Assembly (NCBI RefSeq): GCF_003614945.1
Contig: NZ_QYCZ01000001.1
Coordinates: 1,506,001 to 1,570,000, forward strand
Length of the DNA stretch: 64,000 nt
Direction: 5' to 3'
Source of the DNA: Bergeyella cardium
GTDB taxonomy: Bacteria > Bacteroidota > Bacteroidia > Flavobacteriales > Weeksellaceae
Shown here: piece after piece, positions 44,292-53,261 of the stretch
Position numbering within the stretch: the first letter of the stretch is position 1
Layout of the letters: each line of letters starts with the position of its first letter
Notes under the pieces: model-generated
What the model saw: only the letters and a program-made list of their open reading frames with translations
Told to the model about the DNA's origin: nothing
Database searches by the model: none
Translations under genes and position numbers: made by a program

Positions 44292-44933
44292 ATGTTTATA
44301 CTAATTGAAGAATTAAAGGCACATGCATACAAGAAGAGTATAATTGACCCACCTAAGGAATTTCTAAATAACACAAGAAGAACAGTGGAAGTATTTACCG
44401 AGAAAAATGCACGCCCTAACCATCTATTAACAAAAGGATTAAACTATGAATATAAGGATGGTATTTATATCTCTGATTTAGCAAAAAAAAATACCTCTTC
44501 TGAGAATGAACGCCCACGAATAGAGCGAGAATATGAAAATAAGCTGATAGTCGCTAAAGCATTGAAAAATCACCTAAATGAACCAGTAAAAGTATTGCCA
44601 GAAATAAAACCTAGCAATAGGGAGTATGATTATCATTTTGACGGCAATCCTCATTATGGAAAAGTCCCCAACCTAAAGGTAGGTGAAAACTTTTGGGAAG
44701 TGGAAAGTTATGAGGGAAAATACAAGAAGTCTAAACTTTGGCATATGATAAAAGAGGGTCGTAAACAAGCTGATTTTATAGCATTGAAAATCAATGAATT
44801 TGTACCTATAAATAATATAAAAAAGCAATTAAACTTATTATCAAATGATAAATTTAACCAAATGCCTTTGAGTATTATTATTATCAATAAAGATGGAGAA
44901 GTAATTTATACTTATAAAAAAGAGCGTAAATAA
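44292..44933 (+). CDS. Probable orphan nuclease toxin, CdiA C-terminal-like
   Basis: 213-residue protein whose second half resembles the CdiA-type tRNase toxin domain (BECR-fold nucleases): NKLIVAKALKNHLNEPVKVL, then LPEIKP with acidic residues, VGENFWEVESYEG, and GRKQADFIALKI. In that family such residues surround the active site; assignment is by pattern only. It has no signal peptide or delivery domain and follows a decayed gene, so it could be a cut-off C-terminal toxin or a stand-alone protein. I see no immunity gene beside it; instead a candidate minus-strand small RNA converges on its 3' end. Low GC fits horizontal transfer. Confidence 0.55.
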   Translation: MFILIEELKAHAYKKSIIDPPKEFLNNTRRTVEVFTEKNARPNHLLTKGLNYEYKDGIYISDLAKKNTSSENERPRIEREYENKLIVAKALKNHLNEPVKVLPEIKPSNREYDYHFDGNPHYGKVPNLKVGENFWEVESYEGKYKKSKLWHMIKEGRKQADFIALKINEFVPINNIKKQLNLLSNDKFNQMPLSIIIINKDGEVIYTYKKERK

Positions 44934-45006
44934 ATTATTTACGCTCTGACTTAACTCTTTTTAATTTCGAGATTAAGGTGCGGGGAGGTTTTACGCCCCC
45001 CAATTG
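44915..45006 (-). ncRNA. Candidate small RNA 1, convergent with the toxin-like gene
   Basis: Minus strand: -7 box TACATTTG at 45019-45012, then about 90 nt without a start codon in good context. Within it are a GC-rich hairpin (GGGGGGC / CCTCCCC, about 44977-44998), a small second dyad, and a perfect 11-bp stem AGAGCGTAAAT (44921-44931) / ATTTACGCTCT (44937-44947) followed on the minus strand by six T. Promoter, structure and terminator make a complete small transcription unit. The terminator overlaps the last codons of the toxin-like gene, so read-through would be antisense to its mRNA. Confidence 0.5.
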
Positions 45007-45011
45007 TGACA

Positions 45012-45019
45012 CAAATGTA
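45012..45019 (-). promoter_or_regulatory. -7 box of candidate small RNA 1
   Basis: TACATTTG on the minus strand, followed by the small dyad TTGTGACACAA (45004-45014). No clear -33 TTG. Confidence 0.45.
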
Positions 45020-45230
45020 CAAATTTATTTTTAATAACCCATTATGCATTATAAAAATAAATAGGAAAAAGTTGTTTATTTAACTGAGATATCAGTATAT
45101 TATTTTGTGAAAACGCAATAAAAATAAATAACTTAGGATAAATATAGGGTAAATATATGAAAGGTTTTTAAATGTTTTAGAAAAGTTTTTTTCACACCAC
45201 CTTCTTCCTCTCCAAAGAAGGAAACCTATA

Positions 45231-46010
45231 ATGAACGATTTGAAATTAATATATCTTAATACTGTGGCTGAATATTTAAATATAGATATTGATTTACAGC
45301 TTTTTAGAATAGTAGATAACTCCTTGACTGACAATATAGAAATAAGCGTTTATAACAAACGAAAACAAAAGTTAGCTCCCTTTACAGAAAGATTAGACAA
45401 AGGATTGCAAAAGAATTTAACGAGTTTGAAAATATTTTTGTAATAGATAGTAGCCGAAAAAATTTGCGAAAATGCTCATGCATTTTGTTCAAAAATTTGT
45501 AAAAGAGAAGTATTTTTATCACCAAATTATGGTTACTATACATCTTAAAGCTCACACTTTTATGAATATAAGCCACATACTATTTGCTCGTTACGCGCGC
45601 GATGTGATTCATAGCTTTGACATTACCCTAACTTCTGTCCATAACATTTATTATTTAAAAGATGTTCGTGAGTAAATAAAGAATTGTACCTTGATTGGAA
45701 ATAAAGGATATTTATCTACCGATGTTCGAATAGATTTGTTTAATTATGCTAATATTCTATTAGATGTCTCTATAAGGAGTAATCAAAAAAAACATGTTCC
45801 TCAATTTTCATTATTCAGAAAAAAGAGAAAAATAATAGAAACATTAGTTAGTCTATCCAATTTATAATAAAAAGAAATTATGCAAAAGTCTTTTAAGGAT
45901 TTAAAATATTGATAATCAGCGAGATAATATCAGTGACAATCATTCAATATATCATCAATAAATTTATCTTAAAGAGAAATATAAACACGCTTAAAGCTAA
46001 TATAATTTAA
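45231..46010 (+). pseudogene. IS982-family transposase remnant
   Basis: The pieces follow IS982 transposase order. 45231-45443: MNDLKLIY, then, after a lost block of about 30 residues, TVAEYLNIDIDLQLFR and ISVYNKRKQKL. Next, in another frame (from 45422), FENIFVIDSSRKN with the first catalytic Asp. Next, SPNYGYYTS and HFYEYKPHTICSL. Then ITLTSVHNIYYLKDVRE, a TAA, and IKNCTLIGNKGYLS with RSNQKKHVPQF and FRKKRKIIETL. The C terminus IIQYIINKFILKRNIN ends at 46010. It has at least three frameshifts and several premature stops, so it is inactive. I could not find terminal inverted repeats. Confidence 0.85.
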
Positions 46011-46044
46011 AATACATAAGGGGGAGATAAACTATATATCTATA

Positions 46045-46103
46045 AATAAAAAGTCACCTTATATAGGTGACTGGCGTAATGCGCGGAATTACCCTACACT
46101 TTA
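46045..46103 (-). ncRNA. Candidate small RNA 2
   Basis: Minus strand: TTG at 46137-46135, spacing 18 nt, -7 box TATATTTG at 46116-46109, then about 58 nt: a GTAAT/ATTAC stem around TCCGCGC, and a perfect 8-bp terminator stem AGTCACCT (46052-46059) / AGGTGACT (46065-46072) ending in TTTTTATTTA. The 5' half and promoter resemble candidate small RNA 1 (a GC-rich core just downstream of a TTTGTANATTTG promoter), so the two may be paralogous. No coding capacity. Confidence 0.5.
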
Positions 46104-46108
46104 CTCTG

Positions 46109-46137
46109 CAAATATACAAACATTTTTTAATACACAA
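46109..46137 (-). promoter_or_regulatory. Promoter of candidate small RNA 2
   Basis: TTG (46137-46135) and TATATTTG (46116-46109) with 18-nt spacing, a full match to the phylum consensus. Confidence 0.6.
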
Positions 46138-46312
46138 TCATATCTTTGTTGCTCTCCTACAAAACCTGCTTTAATCTTATTTGATGATTGACATTTAGTA
46201 CAATTTATCCCGTAAAATCACAAAAATATATTATATTAACAATCCTGTCTGTTTTATTATGAGTATTCTGCTAAAAATATCCTGTATTTAGTCTTTTAAA
46301 ACTAATTTATTT

Positions 46313-46320
46313 TATTTTTG
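46313..46320 (+). promoter_or_regulatory. -7 box upstream of the ECF sigma gene
   Basis: TATTTTTG, about 90 nt before the ATG at 46411; no convincing -33 TTG. Confidence 0.35.
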
Positions 46321-46410
46321 CCCATTCTTCCTTCTATTTCTTGGTCTTTGCAAACGAGAAAATAAGAAGAAGTTGCCCTATGAAAATATGGAATTAACAA
46401 ACAAAACTAA

Positions 46411-46956
46411 ATGATGAAGTCTAAAGAAGATGAACTCTCTCGGTGGGTAGATGAATATTCCGAGGCCCTACTCAGCAGGGCTGTATATTTACTTTCAAAC
46501 GATGAAGATGCGTCAGATATCGTGCAGGAGGTTTTTATTTCTGCATACTCATCCTACGATTCATTCGAGGGGAAGAGTAATCCTCTCACTTGGCTTAATA
46601 AAATTCTCTTGAATAAAATATCAGATTTCTATCGTGCAAAATACAGAAATCCACAGTCCATAAGCCTTAATCATTTCTTTGATGAGTCTGGTAGCTGGAT
46701 AGACAAAAGCGTTCTAAACGATTGGGAATATGATCTTAATGAAGAAAATTTATCCCAAGACAACTGGGAAACTTTCTTAGAGGACTGTCTGGAACTGCTC
46801 CCCGACCGCTGGAAAATCCTAATGAAATTATATTATCTACAGGAAGAAAAAGCCACAAATATTTGTCAGGAAATAGGAATTACCACGACTAACCTATGGA
46901 AAATACTGCAAAGAAGCAGACTACAAATAAGAGAATGTATAGAACAAAAGATTTAA
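46411..46956 (+). CDS. ECF-type RNA polymerase sigma factor
   Basis: Alternative sigma-70 family factor of 181 residues. Region 2 is clear (SRAVYLLSNDEDASDIVQEV, FISAYSSYDSFEGKSNPLTW), followed by a linker and region 4 (LPDRWKILMKLYYLQEEKA, ITTTNLWKILQRSRLQIREC). The start may be the first or the second of two adjacent ATG codons. A short Cys/His protein gene follows after 13 nt, the usual place of a cognate anti-sigma factor. Downstream genes suggest that it controls an envelope repair response. Confidence 0.92.
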   Translation: MMKSKEDELSRWVDEYSEALLSRAVYLLSNDEDASDIVQEVFISAYSSYDSFEGKSNPLTWLNKILLNKISDFYRAKYRNPQSISLNHFFDESGSWIDKSVLNDWEYDLNEENLSQDNWETFLEDCLELLPDRWKILMKLYYLQEEKATNICQEIGITTTNLWKILQRSRLQIRECIEQKI

Positions 46957-46969
46957 TCCCCTTGAGCCA

Positions 46970-47242
46970 ATGTTAGTTAAAATAATACATCATATCTTCT
47001 TACCGTGTAGCAAAGCTAGTTTGCTTATGGAGAAAAAAAACTCTGGAGCCCTTAACCTGTACGAAAGTTTCAGGCTAAATTCTCATTTTCTCATCTGTAA
47101 ATTTTGTAGAAAGTATCAGAAAAAGATTATAAAAATAGATCAAGGACTAAAAAACCTGCTGAACAAAAGAAAAAACACCGAAATTAATAATATTGAAATA
47201 CAGCTATTTAAAGAAAAAATTAAAAATAAATTAAAAAATTAG
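46970..47242 (+). CDS. Small zinc-binding anti-sigma-like protein
   Basis: 90-residue protein, 13 nt after the ECF sigma gene. It carries LPCSKASLLMEKKNSGALNL and RLNSHFLICKFCRKY; the His with the CxxC pair (HFLICKFC) and an upstream Cys match the short zinc anti-sigma (ZAS) arrangement. It lacks a membrane segment, so it would act in the cytoplasm and could sense oxidants directly through the zinc thiolates. The C terminus is lysine-rich. Identification rests on position and the Cys/His pattern. Confidence 0.7.
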   Translation: MLVKIIHHIFLPCSKASLLMEKKNSGALNLYESFRLNSHFLICKFCRKYQKKIIKIDQGLKNLLNKRKNTEINNIEIQLFKEKIKNKLKN

Positions 47243-47252
47243 GCTGCTTTTT

Positions 47253-47278
47253 TGTCAGGTTCTCACACTTTGTACGAC
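47253..47278 (+). promoter_or_regulatory. Possible ECF-dependent promoter before the DUF417 gene
   Basis: TGTCAGGTT at 47253-47261 and CGAC at 47275-47278 lie ahead of the ATG at 47335, and no TAnnTTTG box is present in this gap. A bipartite ECF-type promoter is an inference only. Confidence 0.25.
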
Positions 47279-47334
47279 TATAATGGTGAAAGAGAGAAAA
47301 ACCATAACAAAACCTCTCCTTTCTGTATAAAGAA

Positions 47335-47775
47335 ATGACAAAAAGATTAAATAATAAAATTTCGCAAACAGGATTTTACATACAAATCTTCGCTGCATCA
47401 TTAATTCTTCTTTGGATAGGTATTTTTAAATTCACCCCAAGTGAAGCAAAAGCCATACAAGACTTGGTAGAAAATCACTTTATTACCTTTTGGGTATATG
47501 AAAAATTCAGCTTACAGACGGTTTCAAATATTATAGGAATTATAGAAATCAGCATTGCTCTCCTCCTGCTATTAGGATTTACTTTCAGGAAGCTGTGGAA
47601 TATTGCTGGGGCAGGTATGCTTATCCTATTTTCTATCACTCTCAGCTATCTTTTCACTACTCCCAACACATTTCGTATGGTGGATAATATCCCTATAACT
47701 GACTTCTTTATACTGAAAGATTTATGCTATCTGGGTTTGGGAGCTGTACTTTTAGGATATTCAAATAACAAATAA
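47335..47775 (+). CDS. DUF417 (RclC/YkgB-like) membrane protein
   Basis: Four-helix inner-membrane protein of 146 residues. The family pattern is present: [20 protein letters not shown] after the first helix, [12 protein letters not shown], a second helix with [14 protein letters not shown], and [21 protein letters not shown]-type C-terminal region. In E. coli the relative RclC belongs to the reactive-chlorine resistance operon. The msrAB gene starts 5 nt after its stop, so these two are translationally linked. Confidence 0.82.
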   Translation: MTKRLNNKISQTGFYIQIFAASLILLWIGIFKFTPSEAKAIQDLVENHFITFWVYEKFSLQTVSNIIGIIEISIALLLLLGFTFRKLWNIAGAGMLILFSITLSYLFTTPNTFRMVDNIPITDFFILKDLCYLGLGAVLLGYSNNK

Positions 47776-47780
47776 ACAAG

Positions 47781-48854
47781 ATGAAAAATATTATTTTAAA
47801 AAGTAGTTGTATTTTGGCTTTGATGATATCAATACTCAGTTGCTCATCTCAAACAAAGGAAAAACTAAAAAATATGGAAGTAAATACTGAAAAAAAAGGA
47901 AAGGAAATCTATTTTGCAGGAGGCTGTTTCTGGGGTACAGAGCATTTCTTCAAACAAGTAAGAGGGGTAGTTTCCACAGAAGTGGGCTATGCCAATGGAA
48001 ATACAGAAAACCCAACCTATGAGCAAGTTTGCTCCACAGAGACAGGTTTTGCAGAGACCGTAAAAGTAGTTTATAATCCCAACGAGGTTTCTCTAAGTCT
48101 TTTATTGGATTTATACTTTAAGACCATAGACCCTACGAGCCTCAATAAGCAGGGAGGAGATATTGGCACACAATATAGAACGGGGATTTATTACACTGAT
48201 GAATCTGATAAGCTTATCATCTCACAAGAGCTCGATAAACTTTCCCAAAAATACAATGCACCTGTAGTAGTGGAAAACGAGCCCCTAAGAAATTTCTATA
48301 GAGCAGAGGACTATCATCAGGATTATTTAGATAAAAACCCTGCAGGATACTGCCATATCAATCCGTCCCTCTTTCAGCTTGCAAAGAAAGCAAACCCCGT
48401 TCAAAAGGAGTTTAAGAAGCAGACTGCTGAATCATTAAAGAAGAATCTCACTCCTCTACAATATGAAGTAACCCAAAACGGTGCAACCGAAAGACCTTTT
48501 GATAACGAGTATTGGAACGAATTTCGAGAAGGTATTTATGTAGATATAACCACTGGCGAGCCTCTTTTTATCTCTACCGATAAGTTTGAATCAGGTTGTG
48601 GATGGCCGAGCTTCTCCAAACCTATCAGCAAGGGACTTATTGATGAGAAAATAGATAAATCTCACGGAATGATACGCACCGAAGTACGCAGTAAAATGGG
48701 TGATAGCCACCTCGGGCATCTGTTCACTGATGGGCCACAGGATAAAGGAGGACTTAGATACTGTATCAATTCAGCTTCATTAAAATTCATTCCCAAAGAA
48801 CAAATGAAAGCCGAAGGATACGGGGACTACCTCTACCTCCTCCAAAATAAATAA
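47781..48854 (+). CDS. msrAB: Lipoprotein fusion MsrA-MsrB, methionine sulfoxide reductase
   Basis: Reduces both S- and R-methionine sulfoxide in proteins. It has 357 residues: a lipoprotein signal with lipobox ISILSC (Cys21), an MsrA domain from about residue 41 with the catalytic GGCFWG (Cys49), and an MsrB domain from about 210 with [21 protein letters not shown] and the catalytic RYCINSASL (Cys328). The MsrB CxxC zinc site is replaced ([11 protein letters not shown]). The signal places it in the periplasm, where it would repair oxidised envelope proteins. The gene follows DUF417 by 5 nt. Confidence 0.93.
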   Translation: MKNIILKSSCILALMISILSCSSQTKEKLKNMEVNTEKKGKEIYFAGGCFWGTEHFFKQVRGVVSTEVGYANGNTENPTYEQVCSTETGFAETVKVVYNPNEVSLSLLLDLYFKTIDPTSLNKQGGDIGTQYRTGIYYTDESDKLIISQELDKLSQKYNAPVVVENEPLRNFYRAEDYHQDYLDKNPAGYCHINPSLFQLAKKANPVQKEFKKQTAESLKKNLTPLQYEVTQNGATERPFDNEYWNEFREGIYVDITTGEPLFISTDKFESGCGWPSFSKPISKGLIDEKIDKSHGMIRTEVRSKMGDSHLGHLFTDGPQDKGGLRYCINSASLKFIPKEQMKAEGYGDYLYLLQNK

Positions 48855-48893
48855 GAAAACTAATATAAACTAACCATTAATTAATTCAAACTA

Positions 48894-50141
48894 ATGAGAA
48901 AAAATGTTTTAAAAGTAGCAACTATAGCTACAGGAATTGTAAGTGTATCATTCTTATCATCTTGCCACAACAGAGACAATATGATGTCTGATGATGCGAA
49001 ATCAAAAATGGAGAGAACCATCACTTTTGAAAACATCATTAACCCGAAAGAATTCAGCCAAAGCGGTACTTTTAAAGGAATTAAACCTGGGGAATCTGTG
49101 AGTATTACATTCAGTGCTGGGAAGACTCAGAGGCTAATGTTCACCACTATGTTTGCAAACTCCTACGATTGGTTCTTCGCCTCCAAACAACCGGGTATTA
49201 AACTCTTTGATGACAATGGGAATGCCATTACTGGAGATGTCTCTTCACAGCTTACAGTCTGGGATAATGGTACTAAAGATGAGATAACGGGTACCCCAGA
49301 GGATAAAGTAATTGAAACCCGAGGAAATGTCCTAAAAGTAAGAGAACTAATGAAAGCTGAATTATCCTATAACGAATCTACCTCTGTATTTACTCTAAAA
49401 ATCACCAATACTTCAGAAGGTAAATTAGCAGGTGCTAATCTTAGAGATAAAACCCAAAACCTCACCCCTTTTTCAGATGGAGTCTGGGTGGTCTCTAATT
49501 ATGATGGACAAAAGCTTTTATCCGAGAAACCATTCTTTACTGTAAAGGAAAAGACTAATCCAGAGATTACCGATGTGGCACAAATGGGAGATATCACAAA
49601 ACTTTACAATAAAGTAAAAGCAAATACAGGTATTATTACAGGGCTTTCACCAGCTTTGGTAGTAGTATATACTGGAGAGAAAAACCCTCTCTATGAGCTA
49701 AACAAAAAAGATCAGGGACTCGGTCTGAAAGAACTTTCCCAAAAAGGTGATTTTTCTAAATTACAAGAATCTCTCAAAAAAGATAAAAGTGTAAAAGAAG
49801 TATATATTGCTGGCAATACTCCCGTAGCTCCTGGGCAAAAAATGATGGCTACCTACAAAGTAGAAACAGGTGCTAAAGTGGCTTATGCCACTATGTTTGG
49901 ATTTTCAAACGACTGGTTTTATGCCAATGAACAAAACATCTCTGCAGAACATAAAGGCGATGTAACCAACAGAACTTCACTGTTTGATTCAGGGACTGGC
50001 GTAGATCAATTCCCAGGAGCCGGGAACCGACAAGCCCTCTTCGGAGGTACACCAGAAAAAGAAAATAACCCAATACAAAAAGTGGGAAATAAATTCCCTG
50101 TACCAGCAGTTGCCAACACGCTAAAAATAACCATAAACTAA
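48894..50141 (+). CDS. Spondin-domain lipoprotein
   Basis: Secreted lipoprotein (lipobox FLSSC, Cys24) of 415 residues with two spondin-N-like domains. The first spans about residues 40-185 (TFENIINPKEFSQSGTFKG, MFTTMFANSYDWFFAS, TVWDNGTKDE); the second starts near 310 (PGQKMMATYKVETGAKVAYA, TMFGFSNDWFYAN, SLFDSGTGVDQFPGAGNRQA). The paired Asp/Trp motifs are typical. Function in bacteria is not established. It ends the sigma-led cluster, 39 nt after msrAB, and is a plausible target of the oxidative envelope response. Confidence 0.88.
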   Translation: MRKNVLKVATIATGIVSVSFLSSCHNRDNMMSDDAKSKMERTITFENIINPKEFSQSGTFKGIKPGESVSITFSAGKTQRLMFTTMFANSYDWFFASKQPGIKLFDDNGNAITGDVSSQLTVWDNGTKDEITGTPEDKVIETRGNVLKVRELMKAELSYNESTSVFTLKITNTSEGKLAGANLRDKTQNLTPFSDGVWVVSNYDGQKLLSEKPFFTVKEKTNPEITDVAQMGDITKLYNKVKANTGIITGLSPALVVVYTGEKNPLYELNKKDQGLGLKELSQKGDFSKLQESLKKDKSVKEVYIAGNTPVAPGQKMMATYKVETGAKVAYATMFGFSNDWFYANEQNISAEHKGDVTNRTSLFDSGTGVDQFPGAGNRQALFGGTPEKENNPIQKVGNKFPVPAVANTLKITIN

Positions 50142-50359
50142 TAATCATCTCATATATTCTAATCCGTATCAGCATCTTTTTATAGGTGCTGATATTTTTA
50201 TCTTTATATTCCTCCTTTTTTCTCTCCTCTTCCTATGACGACAGGATAAGTGCCTGCCCTGCTAAGGGCTCGGCATAGGATGACAGAGTTTCGCTTACTG
50301 CCTACTGCCTATTGCTTAAAGCTTACTGCTTTTTATATTTGCAATCTTAATTTTATCAG
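50142..50359. repeat. Mini-hairpin mosaic copy before corA
   Basis: Outer arms TCCTATG (50231-50237) / CATAGGA (50274-50280) enclose TAAGTG and GCCCTGCTAAGGGC (50256-50269), a copy of the GCCGTGCTACGGC hairpin in which both arms have changed together. A TACTGCCTACTGCC tract follows, up to the corA promoter. Confidence 0.65.
50312..50341 (+). promoter_or_regulatory. Promoter of corA
   Basis: TTG at 50312-50314 and TATATTTG at 50334-50341, spacing 19 nt, 18 nt before the ATG at 50360. The -33 element lies within the repeat tract. Confidence 0.6.
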
Positions 50360-51265
50360 ATGGCATTAGATATTATTTACCAAACTGAGGGCTGTGAATG
50401 GATAGACTGCGAATCGGCTACAGCAGAGGATTTTGCTTACCTTAAAGAGCGATTTAAAATCAACCCACTGCTTCTCGAAGATACAATTGATGTAAATCAC
50501 CTCCCAAAATATGAAGAGGAGGCAAATGTGAAATTCTTCCTGATGAGGGAAAATATACGGCCAGAGACCAAAAGTGGCACACTGAATGGGACGAGTGATA
50601 TCTCCACAAAGCTCAGTATTTTCGTTTTAGATGGAACGATACTCACCATTCACAGGATGAAAAACCCAAGCATCTACGAGTTTCGGGAAGAAATAAAAAA
50701 ACTAAAAACGGAGATTACACCAGACCTGATTGCCCTGAACCTCGCATTAAAAGTCCTCAATTCCTACGATAAAGAAAGTGTACTGCTGATGGATAAACTC
50801 GAGCAGATAGAAACTGATATTTTCCTGAGAGATTCTAAGGAAAACCACCTCATCACAAGGCTGTACAGGATTAAAAGAAAGGCGGGGCTCAACCTAAAAA
50901 TCCTGAATGTATCCTCATCTTGGGTGAATTATTTTAGATTTCTGGATATCTCTCACGCTCAGTATACCGACTTACAGGATAAGCACAAAGATGTGATTTC
51001 GGATTTTGAACACCTGACAGCAGAGGTCAACAACTTAATCTCAATGTTCATCGCACTCTCTGACCAAAAGGCAAATCAAGTGATGAAACTGCTGGCAATC
51101 TATTCGGTATATTTCCTCCCAATTACCTTTATTGCGGGGCTTTATGGGATGAATTTCGAGCATATGCCCGAGCTGCGAACCGAGTATGGCTACTACATTA
51201 CTCTTGGAATAATGGCGCTTATCGTCATCATTACCTTCATCTATTCTAAAAGGAAGAAGTGGTAA
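50360..51265 (+). CDS. CorA-family magnesium/cobalt transporter
   Basis: Pentameric divalent-cation channel of the inner membrane. It has 301 residues: a cytoplasmic N-terminal domain (about 1-235) ending in a long helix, then two membrane helices with the selectivity motif in LYGMNFEHMP and a basic C-terminal end (YSKRKKW). The substrate is probably magnesium; cobalt or zinc cannot be excluded. It is monocistronic, with a terminator after the stop. Confidence 0.9.
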   Translation: MALDIIYQTEGCEWIDCESATAEDFAYLKERFKINPLLLEDTIDVNHLPKYEEEANVKFFLMRENIRPETKSGTLNGTSDISTKLSIFVLDGTILTIHRMKNPSIYEFREEIKKLKTEITPDLIALNLALKVLNSYDKESVLLMDKLEQIETDIFLRDSKENHLITRLYRIKRKAGLNLKILNVSSSWVNYFRFLDISHAQYTDLQDKHKDVISDFEHLTAEVNNLISMFIALSDQKANQVMKLLAIYSVYFLPITFIAGLYGMNFEHMPELRTEYGYYITLGIMALIVIITFIYSKRKKW

Positions 51266-51270
51266 AAAAA

Positions 51271-51300
51271 GAAGAGGAGACTCATACGAATCTCCTCTTT
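51271..51300. terminator. Terminator between convergent corA and rfbA
   Basis: 8-bp stem AGAGGAGA (51273-51280) / TCTCCTCT (51291-51298), flanked by A and T runs, suitable for both convergent genes. Confidence 0.7.
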
Positions 51301-51309
51301 TATTATGTG

Positions 51310-52167
51310 CTAAATCAGTTTTTTCAAGTAGCTTCCGTAGCCGCTTTTGCCGTACTTCTCTGCGGATTTTAGGAGCTGCTCCTTATCGATAAAGCCTTTT
51401 TTGTAGGCGATTTCCTCGATGCAGGAGATTTTTACGCCTTGTCTTTTTTCGAGGACTTTCACAAACTCAGAAGCCTCGTGAAGGGAGTCAAAAGTCCCAG
51501 TATCCAGCCAAGCGGTTCCGCGACTCATCACACCCACCTCGAGCTGACCTTTTTCAAGGTAAATTTTATTAATATCGGTAATCTCGAGCTCGCCTCTCGC
51601 TGATGGTTTCAGATTCTTGGCGTATTCCACCACAGAATTATCATAAAAATACAAACCTGGCACCGCGTAGTTTGATTTCGGAGCTAATGGCTTTTCTTCT
51701 ATGGAGATTGCCTTTTGGTTTTCGTCAAATTCTACTACGCCGTATCTTTCTGGGTCGGAAACGGGATAAGCAAAGACGCAGCCTCCTTTTACATCGGTCT
51801 TACTTTCTAAAAGCTGAGGGAGCCCAGAACCGTAGAAAATATTATCACCCAAAACAAGGGCTACGGAATCTTCGCCTATAAATTCTTCTCCCAGAATAAA
51901 CGCTTGTGCAAGCCCATCTGGTGAGGGCTGAACCTTGTATTCAAATTTACAACCGATTTGCGAACCATCGCCAAGTAGTTTTTTAAAGGCTTCTTGGTCG
52001 TGCGGTGTTGTGATAATCAAAATCTCCCTAATTCCTGCCAAAAGCAGCGTAGAGATGGGATAATAAATCATCGGTTTGTCATAAACGGGCATTAGCTGCT
52101 TGCTAACGGCTATGGTGAGGGGATAAAGCCGAGTACCCGACCCTCCCGCAAGAATAATTCCTTTCAT
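51310..52167 (-). CDS. rfbA: Glucose-1-phosphate thymidylyltransferase
   Basis: Makes dTDP-glucose for surface polysaccharide sugars. It has 285 residues. The nucleotidyltransferase signature is [18 protein letters not shown], followed by [26 protein letters not shown] and [15 protein letters not shown]. It is the last gene of rfbC-rfbB-rfbA on the minus strand, 8 nt after rfbB. Confidence 0.95.
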   Translation of the reverse strand: MKGIILAGGSGTRLYPLTIAVSKQLMPVYDKPMIYYPISTLLLAGIREILIITTPHDQEAFKKLLGDGSQIGCKFEYKVQPSPDGLAQAFILGEEFIGEDSVALVLGDNIFYGSGLPQLLESKTDVKGGCVFAYPVSDPERYGVVEFDENQKAISIEEKPLAPKSNYAVPGLYFYDNSVVEYAKNLKPSARGELEITDINKIYLEKGQLEVGVMSRGTAWLDTGTFDSLHEASEFVKVLEKRQGVKISCIEEIAYKKGFIDKEQLLKSAEKYGKSGYGSYLKKLI

Positions 52168-52175
52168 TTTAATCT

Positions 52176-53255
52176 TTAATTGTATTGCTTTTCATAGTAC
52201 TTCTGATACTCACCGCTGGTTACATTTTCTAACCATTCTTGGTTGTTTAGGAACCAGTCTATCGTCTTCGCCAATCCTTCCTCAAAGGTTACCGATGGCT
52301 TCCAGCCGAGGTCTCTATTGAGCTTGGTAGCGTCTATTGCGTATCGTTTATCGTGCCCTGGACGGTCTTTCACAAAGGTAATGAGCTTTTCGGAGTAGCC
52401 TTCTGGTCTGCCGAGCTTGGCATCCATTTGCTTGATGAGCTCTTTTATCAGATCTATATTTTGCCACTCATTAAAGCCTCCGATATTGTAAGTCTCCCCT
52501 GTTTTCGCTTCATTAAAGATTTGGAAAATTGCCCTCGCGTGGTCTATTACAAAGAGCCAGTCGCGGGTATATTTACCATCTCCGTAGATAGGAAGAGGTT
52601 TTTCATTAATGATATTGAAAATACAGAGCGGAATTAATTTCTCTGGGAAGTGGTTGGGGCCATAGTTGTTGGAACAATTAGAAACGATGAACGGTATCCC
52701 GTAAGTATTCCCGTATGCCCTTACCAAATGGTCGCTCGCCGCCTTGCTCGCGGAGTATGGAGATTTAGGGTCATACGGCGTCTCCTCTGTGAAAAATCCC
52801 GTCTCTCCCAATGCACCATACACCTCATCTGTGGAGATGTGATAGAAAAGATTTTTGCGCTTTTCGTTTGGGAATCTGCCGTGCGTATGGTCTGGGTTAA
52901 GCGTCCAAAACTCTTTACAGAGGTTGAGCAAATTCGCTGTGCCCACTACATTGGTATTGATAAAAGCATTCGGGTCGGTGATGCTCCTATCCACATGGCT
53001 TTCTGCTGCGAGGTGAACTACAGCATCGGGCTTATGCTTTTCAAACACCCGTCTGAGTTCTTCAGGCTGGGTAATATCTGCCTTTTCAAAGATATAGTTC
53101 GGCTCGTTCTCTATATCCTTTAAGTTTTCAAGATTCCCTGCATAGGTAAGGGCATCGAGGTTAATAATTTTCGTTTGTGGTAAGTTTTTCACAAACTCCC
53201 TTACCGTATGGGAGCCAATAAAACCCGCTCCACCAGTTATAATAATTGATTTCAT
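52176..53255 (-). CDS. rfbB: dTDP-glucose 4,6-dehydratase
   Basis: NAD-dependent short-chain dehydrogenase family enzyme converting dTDP-glucose to the 4-keto-6-deoxy sugar. It has 359 residues. The Rossmann motif is [11 protein letters not shown]; the active site has STDEVYG and [27 protein letters not shown] is diagnostic for RmlB. It lies between rfbC and rfbA with gaps of 6 and 8 nt. Confidence 0.95.
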   Translation of the reverse strand: MKSIIITGGAGFIGSHTVREFVKNLPQTKIINLDALTYAGNLENLKDIENEPNYIFEKADITQPEELRRVFEKHKPDAVVHLAAESHVDRSITDPNAFINTNVVGTANLLNLCKEFWTLNPDHTHGRFPNEKRKNLFYHISTDEVYGALGETGFFTEETPYDPKSPYSASKAASDHLVRAYGNTYGIPFIVSNCSNNYGPNHFPEKLIPLCIFNIINEKPLPIYGDGKYTRDWLFVIDHARAIFQIFNEAKTGETYNIGGFNEWQNIDLIKELIKQMDAKLGRPEGYSEKLITFVKDRPGHDKRYAIDATKLNRDLGWKPSVTFEEGLAKTIDWFLNNQEWLENVTSGEYQKYYEKQYN

Positions 53256-53261
53256 TGCTTT

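Larger units (their letters stand above)
46011..46410. other. AT-rich gap between the IS remnant and the sigma factor gene
   Basis: Contains candidate small RNA 2 on the minus strand (46045-46103) with its promoter, and on the plus strand a -7 box for the sigma factor gene (46313-46320). From 46140 to 46300 I see nothing beyond AT-rich sequence. Confidence 0.55.

Noticed and set aside
45092-45334. Minus-strand 80-residue ORF
   Set aside because: It is antisense to the IS982 remnant and has no start context or motif.
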